From the NCBI GenBank assembly GCA_946902985.2, contig OX336389.2, positions 793,290,979 through 793,354,978 on the forward strand: a stretch of DNA of 64,000 nucleotides, read 5' to 3'. Below the pieces are notes generated by a model. The model made no database searches. It saw only the letters and a program-made list of their open reading frames with translations, and was not told the origin of the DNA. Position 1 is the first letter of the stretch, and the number at the start of each line of letters is the position of its first letter. This stretch comes from Meconema thalassinum (Eukaryota; Arthropoda; Insecta; Orthoptera; Tettigoniidae). The position numbers and the translations under genes are program-made. Shown here piece by piece: positions 24,679 to 35,219 of this stretch.

Positions 24679-24738
24679 AGGAACTTCGAAAAGAATGTTA
24701 AGGTTCGATTCCCACCATAAAATGAGAAATAACCTTAA
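24679..24738 (+). repeat. 60-bp repeat unit, copy 1 (insertion in right arm)
   Basis: Identical by eye over all 60 bases to 25477-25536, 798 bp downstream. It interrupts arm homology: the left arm lacks it at the matching place. It contains GGTTCGATTCCCACC, a perfect tRNA T-arm/B-box, suggesting a fragment of a tRNA-derived repeat. Confidence 0.85.
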
Positions 24739-25010
24739 TGCCTTGATGATGACGCGGCATGCGTCACAAGCATCTCAATTACCTGCATAAAGCTTCGAAA
24801 TGCTTCGGGAATAAAAGCCGCGCGCTATTCAAACTTGGGCCTGGACTTTAAATATGTGCCTGTGATCTCCAATATGCACAAGTGGATAAGGGCACATCGT
24901 ACAGTACCGGATATTGGGAACAATTCAATATACATTAGCTACAGGAACAGAATTGAACTGTATTTCACTTATTATCTGAATTATAAGTCAGGTAACTTAA
25001 TTGTTAATTA

Positions 25011-25372
25011 TATTGGGGGCTTTGTGACATAGTGGTCGTATAGCTCCGTGTACTTGGATGTGTGTGAAATTTGTGTTATGACCTGTGACATTGTGATGGC
25101 TGTTCTAATGTGTACATTTGATATTGGAAATTGGACTTTTGGTAGATGGTGACCGTGACTTTAATTTAGGTTCCGTTCCAGCATTTGCTTGAAGCAGAAG
25201 GCGAAACCCCATGGGAAACCACTTCCAGGATGGCCGAAGGGGAAATGTAACCCACTTCTTCTCATTCTGCCTCACAAGGCTGAGTGTACCGAGTTCTAGC
25301 CCTCAGAACATAGCTGAGAATTGAACCCGGAACTTTGTTTTAACAGATAAAAATTCTAGTTACCACGCCACG
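25011..25372 (-). mobile_element. tRNA-derived SINE-like repeat, family 3, copy 1
   Basis: A direct repeat of 25858-26235 through TTGGGGGCTTTG, GTGTACTTG, TGTGATGGCTGT and GAGGCTGAGTGT-type blocks. The right part reads as a SINE on the minus strand: its head is the complement of GAATTGAACCCGGAAC (25319-25334), a B-box. The C-rich GCCTCACAAGGCTGAGTGTA block is like that of orthopteran SINEs as I remember them. Confidence 0.65.
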
Positions 25373-25476
25373 AGATGGGTCGTTGTCAGCCAATAAATGT
25401 TATTGTAGACTAGGCTGTTATGCATTAAATAAGTGTCTACGGTTGTTTTAAGTTGAGAGTGATCACGAAGGTGTAC

Positions 25477-25536
25477 AGGAACTTCGAAAAGAATGTTAAG
25501 GTTCGATTCCCACCATAAAATGAGAAATAACCTTAA
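25477..25536 (+). repeat. 60-bp repeat unit, copy 2
   Basis: Second copy of 24679-24738, base for base, outside the inverted-repeat arm and just downstream of the family-3 SINE. Confidence 0.85.
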
Positions 25537-25857
25537 AGTGGTCACCATGCACCGAGCTTCTATTCGTGCTCCGTGTTTTAATGGCTACCGTAAAGTTCTC
25601 CACCCTGACAGCTCTTTCTTCATTGAAAGTAGGTCACGGTGACAAACCTTAAACCACAGAGTCATTACCAATGTCTTTAGCCAGCACGTTTACAGTCCGC
25701 TTTATATACTTGAGAGTACAATTCTGCGGGATGAGTAGGTTCTCTTCGAGGTATTGCACACGTTAGACCTACGTAAGTACAAGCGATGATAAAACACAAT
25801 GCACAATGACCTAACGAACTTAAAAAATATTACTGGAGAGCTTACTTGTTGATGATT

Positions 25858-26235
25858 CATTTGGGGGCTTTGCAACAACGTGGAATGAAGCCTTGTGTAC
25901 TTGAGGGTGTGTGTAATCAGTCTGATAACCTGTGTTGCTGTGATGGCTGTATTAGTGAGTGTATTTGTAATTTGGGCTAGGATTGCGTAGTAGATGACCG
26001 AGGTCTTTCGTTAGGTACCATCCGTGCATTTTCCTGGAGTAGAAGTGGGATATCACGGAAAATCACTTCCCCAATGTGATTAAAACCCATCTCTTCAATG
26101 TTCTGCCTCCCGAGGCTGAGTGTGCCTTGTACCAGCCCACACACCAGAATTCAATTTTTAGGCAAAGACAGGACCGGGAATCGAACCCGGCTCTGACAAT
26201 CAATAATGCTAGTCTTTGTGGTACGAAGTCATCGG
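25858..26235 (-). mobile_element. tRNA-derived SINE-like repeat, family 3, copy 2
   Basis: Second copy of the unit at 25011-25372. The better preserved minus-strand head is the complement of GGAATCGAACCCGGCTCTG (about 26176-26194). CTGCCTCCCGAGGCTGAGTG lies at about 26103-26122. Confidence 0.7.
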
Positions 26236-26239
26236 TGTG

Positions 26240-26836
26240 TACGTGCCACGTTGTTGAAGTCCTTTATTAGATCAGCGATGAGCAACTTACCAGCACGTGG
26301 AACATCCAGATGGTATTCAAATGGGTGCATTCTTGTTAAATTTTACGGCTTTCCATTCATAATTTTACTATGACTAATGGGAAGCACTTAGAAAGTATAG
26401 GTCATTGCCGATCAGATGACTTCATGTCACCAACTTATGATGTAGCCTCTAATGGAAGTTATGTTCAGTCCTTCCCCGTTTTGATCCAGCCAAATGTAGG
26501 TAGCCTACTTAATTGAGGCCATGGCACCTCCTCCTCGAATCTTGTTTCCAGTAACAAAAACACACGGTCGTACAGCCATAAACGTTACACAGTTTACATG
26601 CAGATGTCATACACACCCAGATACAAGATGCTACATGATCAGGATGTCACAAAACCCTTAAATGATCCACCAACGTCAACAACAGTGTCTACCATAGTAT
26701 TTCAAATTCGTCTGATTACCTTATAGATAATACGGTATATACTAAAGTTATAACCTTAGGAAGACATGCCAACTGAGTACACAACACGTTATCCTCAATG
26801 TGAACGATCTTACCCTTTACAACATGATGATGATGT

Positions 26837-26879
<43 letters not shown>

Positions 26880-27695
26880 GACGAAAACGAAGGGTTTTCA
26901 TCCCTATGGATGGTTTGCGCCTCACAAATCCGGCGTTTACTTGCGCTAGGCTGGTCAGTTTCTTTCCGCTCTAATTGCACTTCCCCCACCAACAACATGT
27001 GACCTCCCAGAACCAGTCGCCCATCCTAGTTCTCGCAACCCCAGTGAAACTTTGGAGGTCTAACGGCAACCAGCGTTTCAAAATGTTTGCACGAAATATA
27101 TTTTTAATAAGTAGCTAATTGTGTTTCTGTATTTTGAACCCTTTCCCAAAATATGAAAATCAAGATGATGTGCCCGTATATCATCTGACGATTATTTGCC
27201 AATATTCGAAGATGGGATGGATTACAGAAGATTCACGGTTCCCGGATAGAAAAACCGCACAACGCTGACACTAAAAAAGGTACACTAACTTATATTATGC
27301 TTTGGGACTAAATTACTTGGTGTCAGGTTTCTAACTAGCTTGGGGAGTGAGAAACTTTCGCATCTCGGGCGTGATGGGTTCGGGTGTAGGTATTGGGCGT
27401 CTGTTATTGCTTCCATAGTCTAATAGTAATACCTAAACTAATGCAATTCTTATATAAAATGTTACGATCAATTGAATTCTACGTACTGGCCTGATTTATT
27501 CACATTCGTGATTGTACAAAATAAAATGTGCACTAGTTCATGATCATGAATAAAATAATAAAATCTCAAAATAAAATTCTTCTCGCTAATTCTACTTGCA
27601 TTCTTTATCTAGTCACCTTGACTTATTTTATGGAATTTCAAATTAAAATTATAATAATAATTTACGTATGTTGACGTTGTTCCGTCTAATTTACT
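26240..27695. other. No gene recognised; contains (GAT)n
   Basis: AT-rich sequence without a gene. The (GAT)n run at 26825-26878 gives spurious poly-Asp, poly-His and poly-Ser frames on both strands. 27420-27690 is AT-rich flank of the SINE/mariner pair. Confidence 0.5.
26825..26878 (+). repeat. (GAT)n microsatellite
   Basis: Near-perfect GAT repeats with one GTT interruption. Confidence 0.97.
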
Positions 27696-27699
27696 CCTA

Positions 27700-27905
27700 T
27701 CCTACCGGGTGAGAAAGCCGTGGTCCTTACGGCGTGGCTGCAAGCAGTCGCTCACATCCGGGAAGCGAGGAGGTTCGAATCCCCCCCACCGGCAACCTTG
27801 AAGATAGTCTTCTGTGGTTTCCCATCTTTCTTCCAGGAAAATGCAGGGGCTGGTCCCTAACTATAGGCCACAGCCGCTACTTTCCGATTCCTCGTTCTTA
27901 AATTC
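27700..27905 (+). mobile_element. tRNA-derived SINE, family 2, copy 1
   Basis: The B-box GGTTCGAATCCCCCCCACC lies near 27772-27790. The family body follows: TGTGGTTTCCCATCTTTCTT, GGAAAATGCAGGGGCTG, then GGCCACAGCCGCTACTTTCC. It matches 60320-60615. The left end of the mariner element abuts its tail. Confidence 0.75.
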
Positions 27906-27907
27906 AC

Positions 27908-28856
27908 ACTATTCCAAAACTAATGTCCAGTTAAAAAAAAACCATCCAAAATCAAAATTGTTTCGAAAACAATTGTTTTATTGACATTCCTTACGTCTTT
28001 CTCTATTTTTCTACATAATTTCCATACTTATTTACTCATTTGTCACATCGTTCCACAAGCTTTTGAATGCCTAAGTTGTAGAACTCGGCCGCCTGCGAAG
28101 CTAACCAGTCTTTAACAGCTTCTTTCACTTCATCATCTGTGTCGAAGCGCTTGCCGCCAAGAAACTCCTTTAGGTAGCGGAACAGGTGGAAATCACTTGG
28201 CGCCAAGTCCGGACTGTACGGTGGGAGATCCATCTGTTCCCATCCAAATTTCTTGATTAGAGTTTGCGTGTCATTCGCAGTATGGGATCTGGCATTGTCA
28301 CGCAACAACAACACTCCAGACGACAAAATACCACGTCGCTTATTCTGGATTGCACGTCGAAGTTTAGTCAGGGTAGTGCAGTAGGCGGCTTTATTCATCG
28401 TTGTCCCAGAAATAGTGAATCGTCGATCTTCACGAATTTTGTCGTCAACCGCATGAACCAACTCGTCTGAAATCACTGATGATCAGCCAGAGCGGGGTTC
28501 ATCGTGCACATTTTCCCGTCCTTCATTAAAGGCTCGCACCCACTTGCGCACTTTACTGTCACTCATTATGATAGGACCGTACACTTCAGTAATCTGCCGA
28601 TGAATTTCTGCCGCAGAAATATTTCTTGCAGACAGAAACCGTATCACTGCCCTTACTTCACAATCGGCGGGCTGATTAATTGTCTTAAACATTGTGAACT
28701 GACACTATCAACAGCACACAGCAACGGTAACAACTATACTGGCGGCTTTTGCCACGCAAGGCATGCCAGGAGTATGCACGCATGCGTGTTTTGCCCTTTG
28801 CGCCGCTTTCAAATATTTACGGCGAATCGGACCTTACTTTTGGAATTACCCTCGTA
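27908..28856 (-). mobile_element. Internally deleted mariner element
   Basis: The right terminal repeat reads inward from 28856 as TACGAGGGTAATTCCAAAAG. The left one is degraded: TATTCCAAAACTAATGTCC at 27910-27928 aligns with its inner part. TA lies at 28855-28856, as expected for a mariner target. The element is about 0.95 kb against a usual ~1.3 kb, which fits the internal deletion in its transposase. Confidence 0.8.
28003..28692 (-). pseudogene. mariner (DD34D) transposase, deleted
   Basis: Minus-strand frame starting MFKTINQPADCEVRAVIRFL, with the paired helix-turn-helix N-terminus typical of mariner. An in-frame TGA follows DEPRSG (about 28483). The frame continues through SDELVHAVDDKIREDRRFTIS and then jumps straight to NKAAYCTTLTKLRRA. 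About 125 residues are missing between these, including the region that normally carries the first catalytic aspartate (GDETW). The remaining acids are present: D in RDNARSHT, and the D of DLAPSDFH 35 positions later, so 34 residues lie between them (DD34D). A second premature TGA after RCDK (28036) precedes the ancestral end NYVEK-stop at 28003. The intact family is about 345 residues; this copy cannot be catalytic. Confidence 0.92.
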
Positions 28857-29430
28857 CATTCACACAACACTCCACACGCGACGGCACTTGTTACTCACAC
28901 CATGGGTGTCCGCATAGAAGCAGCTACAAACTATGGCGAGCCAAACATGTCCTTGGGCACTCCCGGCACTAATAGCCGTATGCTAAAGAAAATAAATTAA
29001 AAAAACAATCCTGAAATTCACAAATTAATCTTTTGCTCTAGACCACAACTCCTACTCTGAATTAAATATCGTGGATATTGATTTGAATGTTCTATTTCTA
29101 TTTTTACATAAGTATTCTATTCATTAAAATATATAAATAATGTTTACATATACTTCTTTAAGCCTCTCCTGACTTTCGATTAATAAAGTCAAATGTTTAT
29201 CACCTTCACTATACTTTCTCCTTTCATAATATTCCTTCAATTCAGAATGTCACTAACCTGCATCATTCTACTGTAGTCTGGTTTCTCTATCAGAATATTC
29301 ATTTATTCTTGCCGTACAATAAAGTATAGCTGAATTTAATATCCAAATCCAATTTAATAAATAATAATAATATCAATAAATTAAACATTGCTCCAACAAA
29401 AAATATTAATTCCTAGACTCCATTTTATAA
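28857..29430. other. AT-rich flank, no feature recognised
   Basis: Sequence between the mariner and the LINE. Frames starting near 28749 overlap the mariner end and have no family signature. TCCTCCATT at 29431-29439 is the target duplication of the LINE that follows. Confidence 0.45.
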
Positions 29431-29439
29431 TCCTCCATT

Positions 29440-31860
29440 CTTCTTCTTCTTCTTCTTTCGATTCGGCCATCTAAGGACCACGTCATTTCAACTGTTTCTT
29501 GTTGCATCGAGCTTTAACGTCCTCCCAGTACTTTCGCATTCGTTCTCGATGCTGTTGTTTCCTTTCTGCAGTCCACTTCTTGCCAGTTGGAAGCTTTGGC
29601 TTTTCTTGAAAACATCGGTGTGCTGTTAGTTTTTGTTTAAGTGTGGCACGTTCCCAAATATCGTTGCCTGTTATTCCCACTTCTTGTAAATCTTTGTCCA
29701 CCTCAATGAACCAAGCTCCCTTGGTTTTCTTTTTGAGGAAGTAGGTGAAAATTCTATTTGTCAATCCTGCTGGGTTCATTCTTGTTATATGACAGTAAAA
29801 GGTAATTCTCCGTTTCCTCATGGCATCAGTTATTTTTTCCACGTAGGTGTAAAGTTCGTGGTTGTGCCTTCTCCTATATTCCCCATTTTCTTTTTCCGGA
29901 CCCAAGATTTTTCTTAGAATTTTTATTTCTTTCACTTCCAGCTTCTCTGTTAGTCCCTTGCGATGCATTGCAAGGCACTCTGCAGCATACAAAGCCTCTG
30001 GACGGATGACTGTTTGGTAGTGTCTTAACTTGGCATTTGTTGATATGGATTTCTTGTTGTAAATGGCCTTTGTTAGATTGTATGCCATTTCCATTTTCCT
30101 GATTCGTGACTCGAAAGCTGCCTTCTCGGAGAGATTGGGGTCCATCCACTCACCCAAATATTTGAACGCTTTCGTTTTCTTGATTTTCCCCTGTCCTACA
30201 TCCAGCTCTTTTGGCGCTAGCTTGATATTAGTGATGAATTCTGTTTTTTCAAAGGAGATCTTAAGGCCCGCTTTTGCTGCTTGAATCTGGAGTTCATTAA
30301 TTTGCGCTGCGGCTGCATCGAGGGAATCTGAAAAAATTGCGAGGTCATCTGCGAATGCTAGGCAGTCAATTATCAGGTTCTGTTTTTTGTAGCTCAATCT
30401 GACTCCATTTTCAGACTTGTTAATGTTCATTACTTTTCGCCACTGCCGGATGACTTTTTCGAGCACACAGTTGAAGAGCAAAGGAGATAGTCCATCTCCT
30501 TGTCTTACACCAGTCTTGATTTCGAAGGGGTCTGAAATTTCTCCCCTGAATTTCACTTTGGACGCAGTGTTGGTTAAGGTTTTCTGAATGATTGCTCTTG
30601 TTTTGTTGTCCAGTCCCAGTTCTTTCAGTATTTCAAATAGGGTGGGTCGATCGATAGAGTCATAAGCCTTTTTGAAGTCAATGAAGGTCACTACAAACTG
30701 TTTGTTTCTAAGCTTCATATATGAAAGAATAGATTTAAGGTTCAAAATCTGTTCGGCACACGATCGTCCCTTCCGAAATCCCCCTTGATATTCCCCTAAT
30801 TGTGGATCCAACTGTACCTCTGCTGTAGTTTGAAGGGCTTTTGAAAGGATTTTGTATGTTATTGCAAGGAGGGAGATGCCACGGTAATTGTTCACATTCG
30901 TTCTATCACCATTTTTGTGAAGAGGGTGAAGCAGAGCTGATGTCCAATCAATAGGGAGTACCTCCTTTTCCCATATCTCACTAATTATTTCTGTTAGTTT
31001 ATCGATAGCTACGTCGCCAGCATGCTTCCATAATTCGGCGATTATTGAATCCTCGCCTGGTACCATATTGTTTTTAAGTGACTGTATGATCTGCATAATT
31101 TCTTCTTTGGTTGGTGGTGTAGAGTCCGGGTTTGTATTTGGATTGTCTTCAAATGAGAATGAGGATCCTGGGCTTTCACAGTTAAGGAGAGACTCAAAAT
31201 AATTTGCCAGGATAGTGCAGTTGTCCTTGTCATTATAGGCATTTTTTCCCTCAGGATCTTTGTAATGTAGGCTAGGTGGAGTGTATTTAGTGAGATTCTG
31301 TCTGAAGGTTCTGTAGAAATCTCGAGTGTTGTTTTTCTTGAAGTCTTGTTGAATCTTTTCCAATTGACTTTTGTCGTATGCACGTTTTACCCCACGTATG
31401 GTTTTTGCAGCATGTTTCCTCACTAACAGAAAACTCTCCCAGTTATCTGAATTCTTCTTAGAGTTCCATCTCTGCCATGCTAGTTGTCTCTGCCTTATTG
31501 CTGCTTCACATTTACTGGTCCACCAGAGATGTTTCCTTCTTTTTGTTAGCGGGACTATCTCGTTAGCTGTTCTCACCATGCCATCTCGTAGTTGTTCCCA
31601 ATTCTGTGGATCCAAAGTTTCAAGCTTCTCAGTAAACTCGTGATTCAAGTGTAGCTTCTCTGTGTCGAACCTGTTGATCTCTCTTCGGCAGACCCTCCTG
31701 GTATTTCTTGGAAGAAGTTTAACCTTGATTTTGGAAAGGTAGTGATCAGAATCAAGATTTACACTTCTCAGGACTTTTACATTCTGGATCTCTCGGTGTG
31801 CCTTGCGTGAAATAGCGACATGATCGATTTGGAATTCACCAAGTTTTGGATTTGGAGAAG
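29440..31860 (-). mobile_element. Young 5'-truncated LINE with target-site duplication
   Basis: The insertion is bounded by TCCTCCATT at 29431-29439 and again at 31861-31869, a 9-bp target duplication. The 3' end on the minus strand is a short (GAA)n run (about 29440-29456) directly against the duplication. The 5' end is truncated inside the endonuclease at 31860. The frame is open throughout, so the insertion is probably recent. Confidence 0.85.
29483..31858 (-). CDS. LINE ORF2: endonuclease tail plus complete reverse transcriptase
   Basis: Open for 792 codons on the minus strand; there is no native start because the copy is 5'-truncated. From the N-terminus: endonuclease tail (GEFQIDHVAISRK, then LDSDHYLSKIKV with the SDH catalytic motif), then a basic linker. 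The RT fingers/palm follow: SLKNNMVPGEDSI, NNYRGISLLAITYKILSKAL, YQGGFRKGRSCAEQIL, motif A FIDFKKAYDSIDR with its aspartate, GVRQGDGLSPLLFN, motif C FADD at 30344-30355 and FKYLGEWMD. The C-terminal tail is basic (ERKQQHRERMRKYW). All RT catalytic aspartates are present. It would make cDNA at a nicked target site, but it lacks most of its endonuclease and its promoter, so the copy cannot retrotranspose alone. The clade is uncertain; the simple-repeat 3' tail resembles RTE-type elements. Confidence 0.93.
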   Translation of the reverse strand, partial: SPNPKLGEFQIDHVAISRKAHREIQNVKVLRSVNLDSDHYLSKIKVKLLPRNTRRVCRREINRFDTEKLHLNHEFTEKLETLDPQNWEQLRDGMVRTANEIVPLTKRRKHLWWTSKCEAAIRQRQLAWQRWNSKKNSDNWESFLLVRKHAAKTIRGVKRAYDKSQLEKIQQDFKKNNTRDFYRTFRQNLTKYTPPSLHYKDPEGKNAYNDKDNCTILANYFESLLNCESPGSSFSFEDNPNTNPDSTPPTKEEIMQIIQSLKNNMVPGEDSIIAELWKHAGDVAIDKLTEIISEIWEKEVLPIDWTSALLHPLHKNGDRTNVNNYRGISLLAITYKILSKALQTTAEVQLDPQLGEYQGGFRKGRSCAEQILNLKSILSYMKLRNKQFVVTFIDFKKAYDSIDRPTLFEILKELGLDNKTRAIIQKTLTNTASKVKFRGEISDPFEIKTGVRQGDGLSPLLFNCVLEKVIRQWRKVMNINKSENGVRLSYKKQNLIIDCLAFADDLAIFSDSLDAAAAQINELQIQAAKAGLKISFEKTEFITNIKLAPKELDVGQGKIKKTKAFKYLGEWMDPNLSEKAAFESRIRKMEMAYNLTKAIYNKKSISTNAKLRHYQTVIRPEALYAAECLAMHRKGLTEKLEVKEIKILRKILGPEKENGEYRRRHNHELYTYVEKITDAMRKRRITFYCHITRMNPAGLTNRIFTYFLKKKTKGAWFIEVDKDLQEVGITGNDIWERATLKQKLTAHRCFQEKPKLPTGKKWTAERKQQHRERMRKYWEDVKARCNKKQLK

Positions 31861-31869
31861 TCCTCCATT

Positions 31870-34800
31870 ATATTAGTTTCTATCAGCTGTTATTTAATAT
31901 TCTTTCATTGATCATTCCATTGCATTTTATAATACCATTAAGTATCCTTGTAACCTTAATTTCATCCACTATGAAATTACACACAAGCCCAACATTATTG
32001 TATCACTTTACCACAATGTTTAAATATTCCTTCCCTATCACACACTATTATTTATTTCATCGACGACTCCATTTTACCATAATCCTATTTAATTTCTCCC
32101 GTTAACGTCATGTAGATCGATTGAAGAGCTTATTTATTCCTTCCTAATTATGTCTTCATAATAGCGGATTTATTAACTTTCCCATAACATTACAATGCAA
32201 CCTAATCTGCTCCTATTGTTGTGTTCTCCCTAATAACCTTGTACTTTAATACATTCGTCGAATTGATACTTATTTTGACCGTGCAACAATGCTGATTTTT
32301 AAACTTCTCTATTAATACAAATCTTTTCATCGTAAATATTGCATAGCATTCATTATTCAAGCAAAATTCATCCATTAATCTTCATAATAATAATATCATT
32401 CCTCATTGCTCTATTCTAATTGTTTAATTAACAATCTTAATGATATGTCACACCAAATTATTTTATTTAACTACTGTCAAGTATTCAAAAACGTCGTTAT
32501 TCTAGAAATCTGTTAGAATTCGTTAAGAATTTCTACAATTTTGTATTAACTTGACACTGTCAGCTGTCTGACATCACATATCTAAATTCATTCTCAAATA
32601 TATCATCTCAATTGTCTGTTCGCCTAAATATGCCTCCAATATCGATCTTCACTTAGATCTATCACTGATCTACAAATGATCATCCAATAGTAAATTATCC
32701 TAAAATAACCATATGGATCTCCAGAATATAAAAATAAACAGTAAATCGAAAAATCCTAACTTTAAATCTAAATCTTATATTCAAAAATGTCAATGTATTA
32801 TATTCAAATTTCCAAAGTATTTTAAATTAAAAATTCCAAAAATCCAAAAATATCAAAATATATCAAATCGTCGGTCTAATAAAATTCAAAAGTCACTAAA
32901 TTAAAATCTCCTAATTATAATGATAAAATAGCAAAATCGTCGAAAATGGTTCTCCAAATTGTTTAAATGTTGCAAATGACTACGGTGAGGGAATACTTGT
33001 TCTACATGTTGTTGGGTATAGTTATTCTTGAAGATGGATTTCTCTACCTCCTGATATCTCCAGTCTCCTCCTGCTCCTAGTTGATACCAATAACTGGATC
33101 TCCTTTCCTGGATTCCGATTATTCCTCTGCCTGTAGTGAAGGGCATTCTCGTTCGAAACTCGCCCTCGGTCTTCTGTAGTCGAATTCGCCTTGTCATCTG
33201 CTTCTTTTTTCTTTCTTCATTAAGGTCGAATCTTGAAGTTTTCTTCATATTGTTAAGTTTCAAGAATGTACGTAGAGATTAAGTAACTCCCGGAATTCTC
33301 ATCTTCTCATTTATTATGCTTCCCATTTCATTGTCTACTCCTCCACATCAACAACTTTCTCAAGTTCTAAAGATCTTGCTCTCAATTTGGATTGAATTTT
33401 CATGGTTGATATTTTCTAAAATAATTTCTTGAATTTCCCTTGTCCATCTCATACAGCGATTTTTTCTCTTATATCAGCTTTCCAACCATGCTTATAAAAT
33501 TGTAGCTATATTGTGTATAATGTTCGTGGAATCTGCCGCAGAAATATTTATTGTTCGATAAGTATTAACTGAATCTTCCTCGTAGATAATTAGGTAGATG
33601 CTTATTTTCGTATAATAATTCATTATAATCTCGATAATGTTCAATAATACGGTCAATGTCACAAAATTTCGCTCGTAGATTTGTATTACACAAAGTTAAC
33701 TCAACTATTACTTTATAATTTCACAATGTTCAACTATTCGCTTTATATCACTTCATAAAATATAAAATGTCCCACTTCATATAATATCTGTGGCGCGATA
33801 TCTTTCAAAATACTTGACCGTCGATGTAGCCTCAGCTTCTGATATAGACAACCGGTATAAACATTCTAAATCCCCGCACTTTAAAATATAAAGCCCTTGA
33901 TTCTTGGATCGAATCTCCTTTCCTCTTCTCAATTAACAGCGCCTCTCCTCAAAATAGCGTGACTCTCTTTCAGGTCCATCTGTATAACAATTTTGCTGAT
34001 CTTACTGGAAATTGTCTTCTTTAACTCAAAACATAGTCATTTTCTTTATAATTTTCTCCATCTTCTTGTATATGTAATATCTTCTATGATTTTCGTATCT
34101 AAATATATGAGGAAATTACCAAATTACTCAATTCTTCAGCTTCCCATTGGCTAAATCACACCACGTGATAAATTTCGTTAACACCTCCGCAGTTCTGACG
34201 TCAAATTGCTCTTGTACCAAGTCTCTTATATGAAGCTACTATCTTTTCAAATTCCGTGATTGTAATTCGATATTGAAAGTCATATGTTCGAGATAACATT
34301 TATGCGTAAACATCAACACAACGGTCTTCTAGCATATCATTTGTTAATTTGTGTGAACAATTAAAATGTTTTCATATGCCCTTGACTTGAATATTCACAC
34401 CATTAATTCAATGATTTTTATCCCTATACGTAGTAGGCCTGCAGTAAAAATGCAATGTGTCTCTAAATTCCTGCAATTTGACCTGACAACGAGATAATAG
34501 TTTTAATCTATGTAGGCTGGACAGAAATCATTTATATAAATATCAGAAAGTGACTCTCCAAAGGAAGAGAAACAAAATTATCCCGCAATGTTTCGTTATT
34601 GTAAGTCTAAAATAGAGTTGTTTATTACTATATTCTCTTATTTCAAGCTGACGGCTGCACACATAATTCAATTTGATCAAAGTACCACATAATCAGCATA
34701 TGTACCTTAGGCCTATAAAGCCCCCCCCCCCCCGAATACTAATATTGCAAGCATAGCTTTATTAGAGCATGTGTTACCTAATATAATATATATGAATGTT

Positions 34801-35219
34801 TCACACGGTCGCCACTTCGATAGTCCTACATTTGATGACCTTGTAGTTTGTTCCTCTGACGCGTTCCAAGGGAGGGTCTGTCTTTGCAATATTTGTAGTG
34901 GTCTTCAGATTAGTTTAGTCGGTATTTGATTTAGGCGTTGACCTCCTGGGTTTGGGGCCATTTTGTAAACGTTAATTTGACGGCGATGAAAAAGCAGAAT
35001 TGAGGTGCCCTCAACTAGTGCTAATTCTGTACCAACTTATCTTTGTTCAGGAACCCACAGATATACATACACAAAGACGGATGGACATTTCGCCCGTGTA
35101 TACTGTATCTCACAGACTTACTTTCATGTTATGGACAATTTTATAATAGGTTACTTATATTTATGTTATGAAAAATTCGCTTATGCCTTTTTTTTACATT
35201 TTCAGTACTTTACAGGTTA
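31870..35219. other. AT-rich region, no gene recognised
   Basis: About 3.3 kb of AT-rich, pyrimidine-skewed sequence. A 120-codon minus frame at 32901-33263 has no family motif. There is a 13-C run at 34721-34733. I see no transposon terminus or splice-flanked exon. Confidence 0.45.
34721..34733 (+). repeat. Poly-C run (13)
   Basis: Thirteen consecutive C; nothing else around it suggests a function. Confidence 0.95.

Larger units (their letters stand above)
21215..24912 (-). repeat. Right arm (~3.7 kb) of the large inverted repeat
   Basis: Reverse complement of 8696-12333; anchor pairs are listed under the left arm. Differences from the left arm include a ~105-bp internal duplication (23870-24046), a 60-bp insertion (24679-24738), loss of the 75-bp duplication and shrinkage of (AAT)n. 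The frame at 23682-24104 is not preserved in the left arm and is not called. The arm carries the same inward-facing promoter on the minus strand. Confidence 0.85.

Noticed and set aside
8696..24912. Single LTR retrotransposon
   Set aside because: The long repeats are inverted, not direct; no gag, protease, RT or integrase motif lies between them.
26716..27002. Poly-His, poly-Asp and poly-Ser frames on both strands
   Set aside because: All are translations of the (GAT)n microsatellite; no flanking domain or splice evidence.
32901..33263. 120-codon basic frame on the minus strand
   Set aside because: No recognisable domain and AT-rich low-complexity C-terminus; probably chance.
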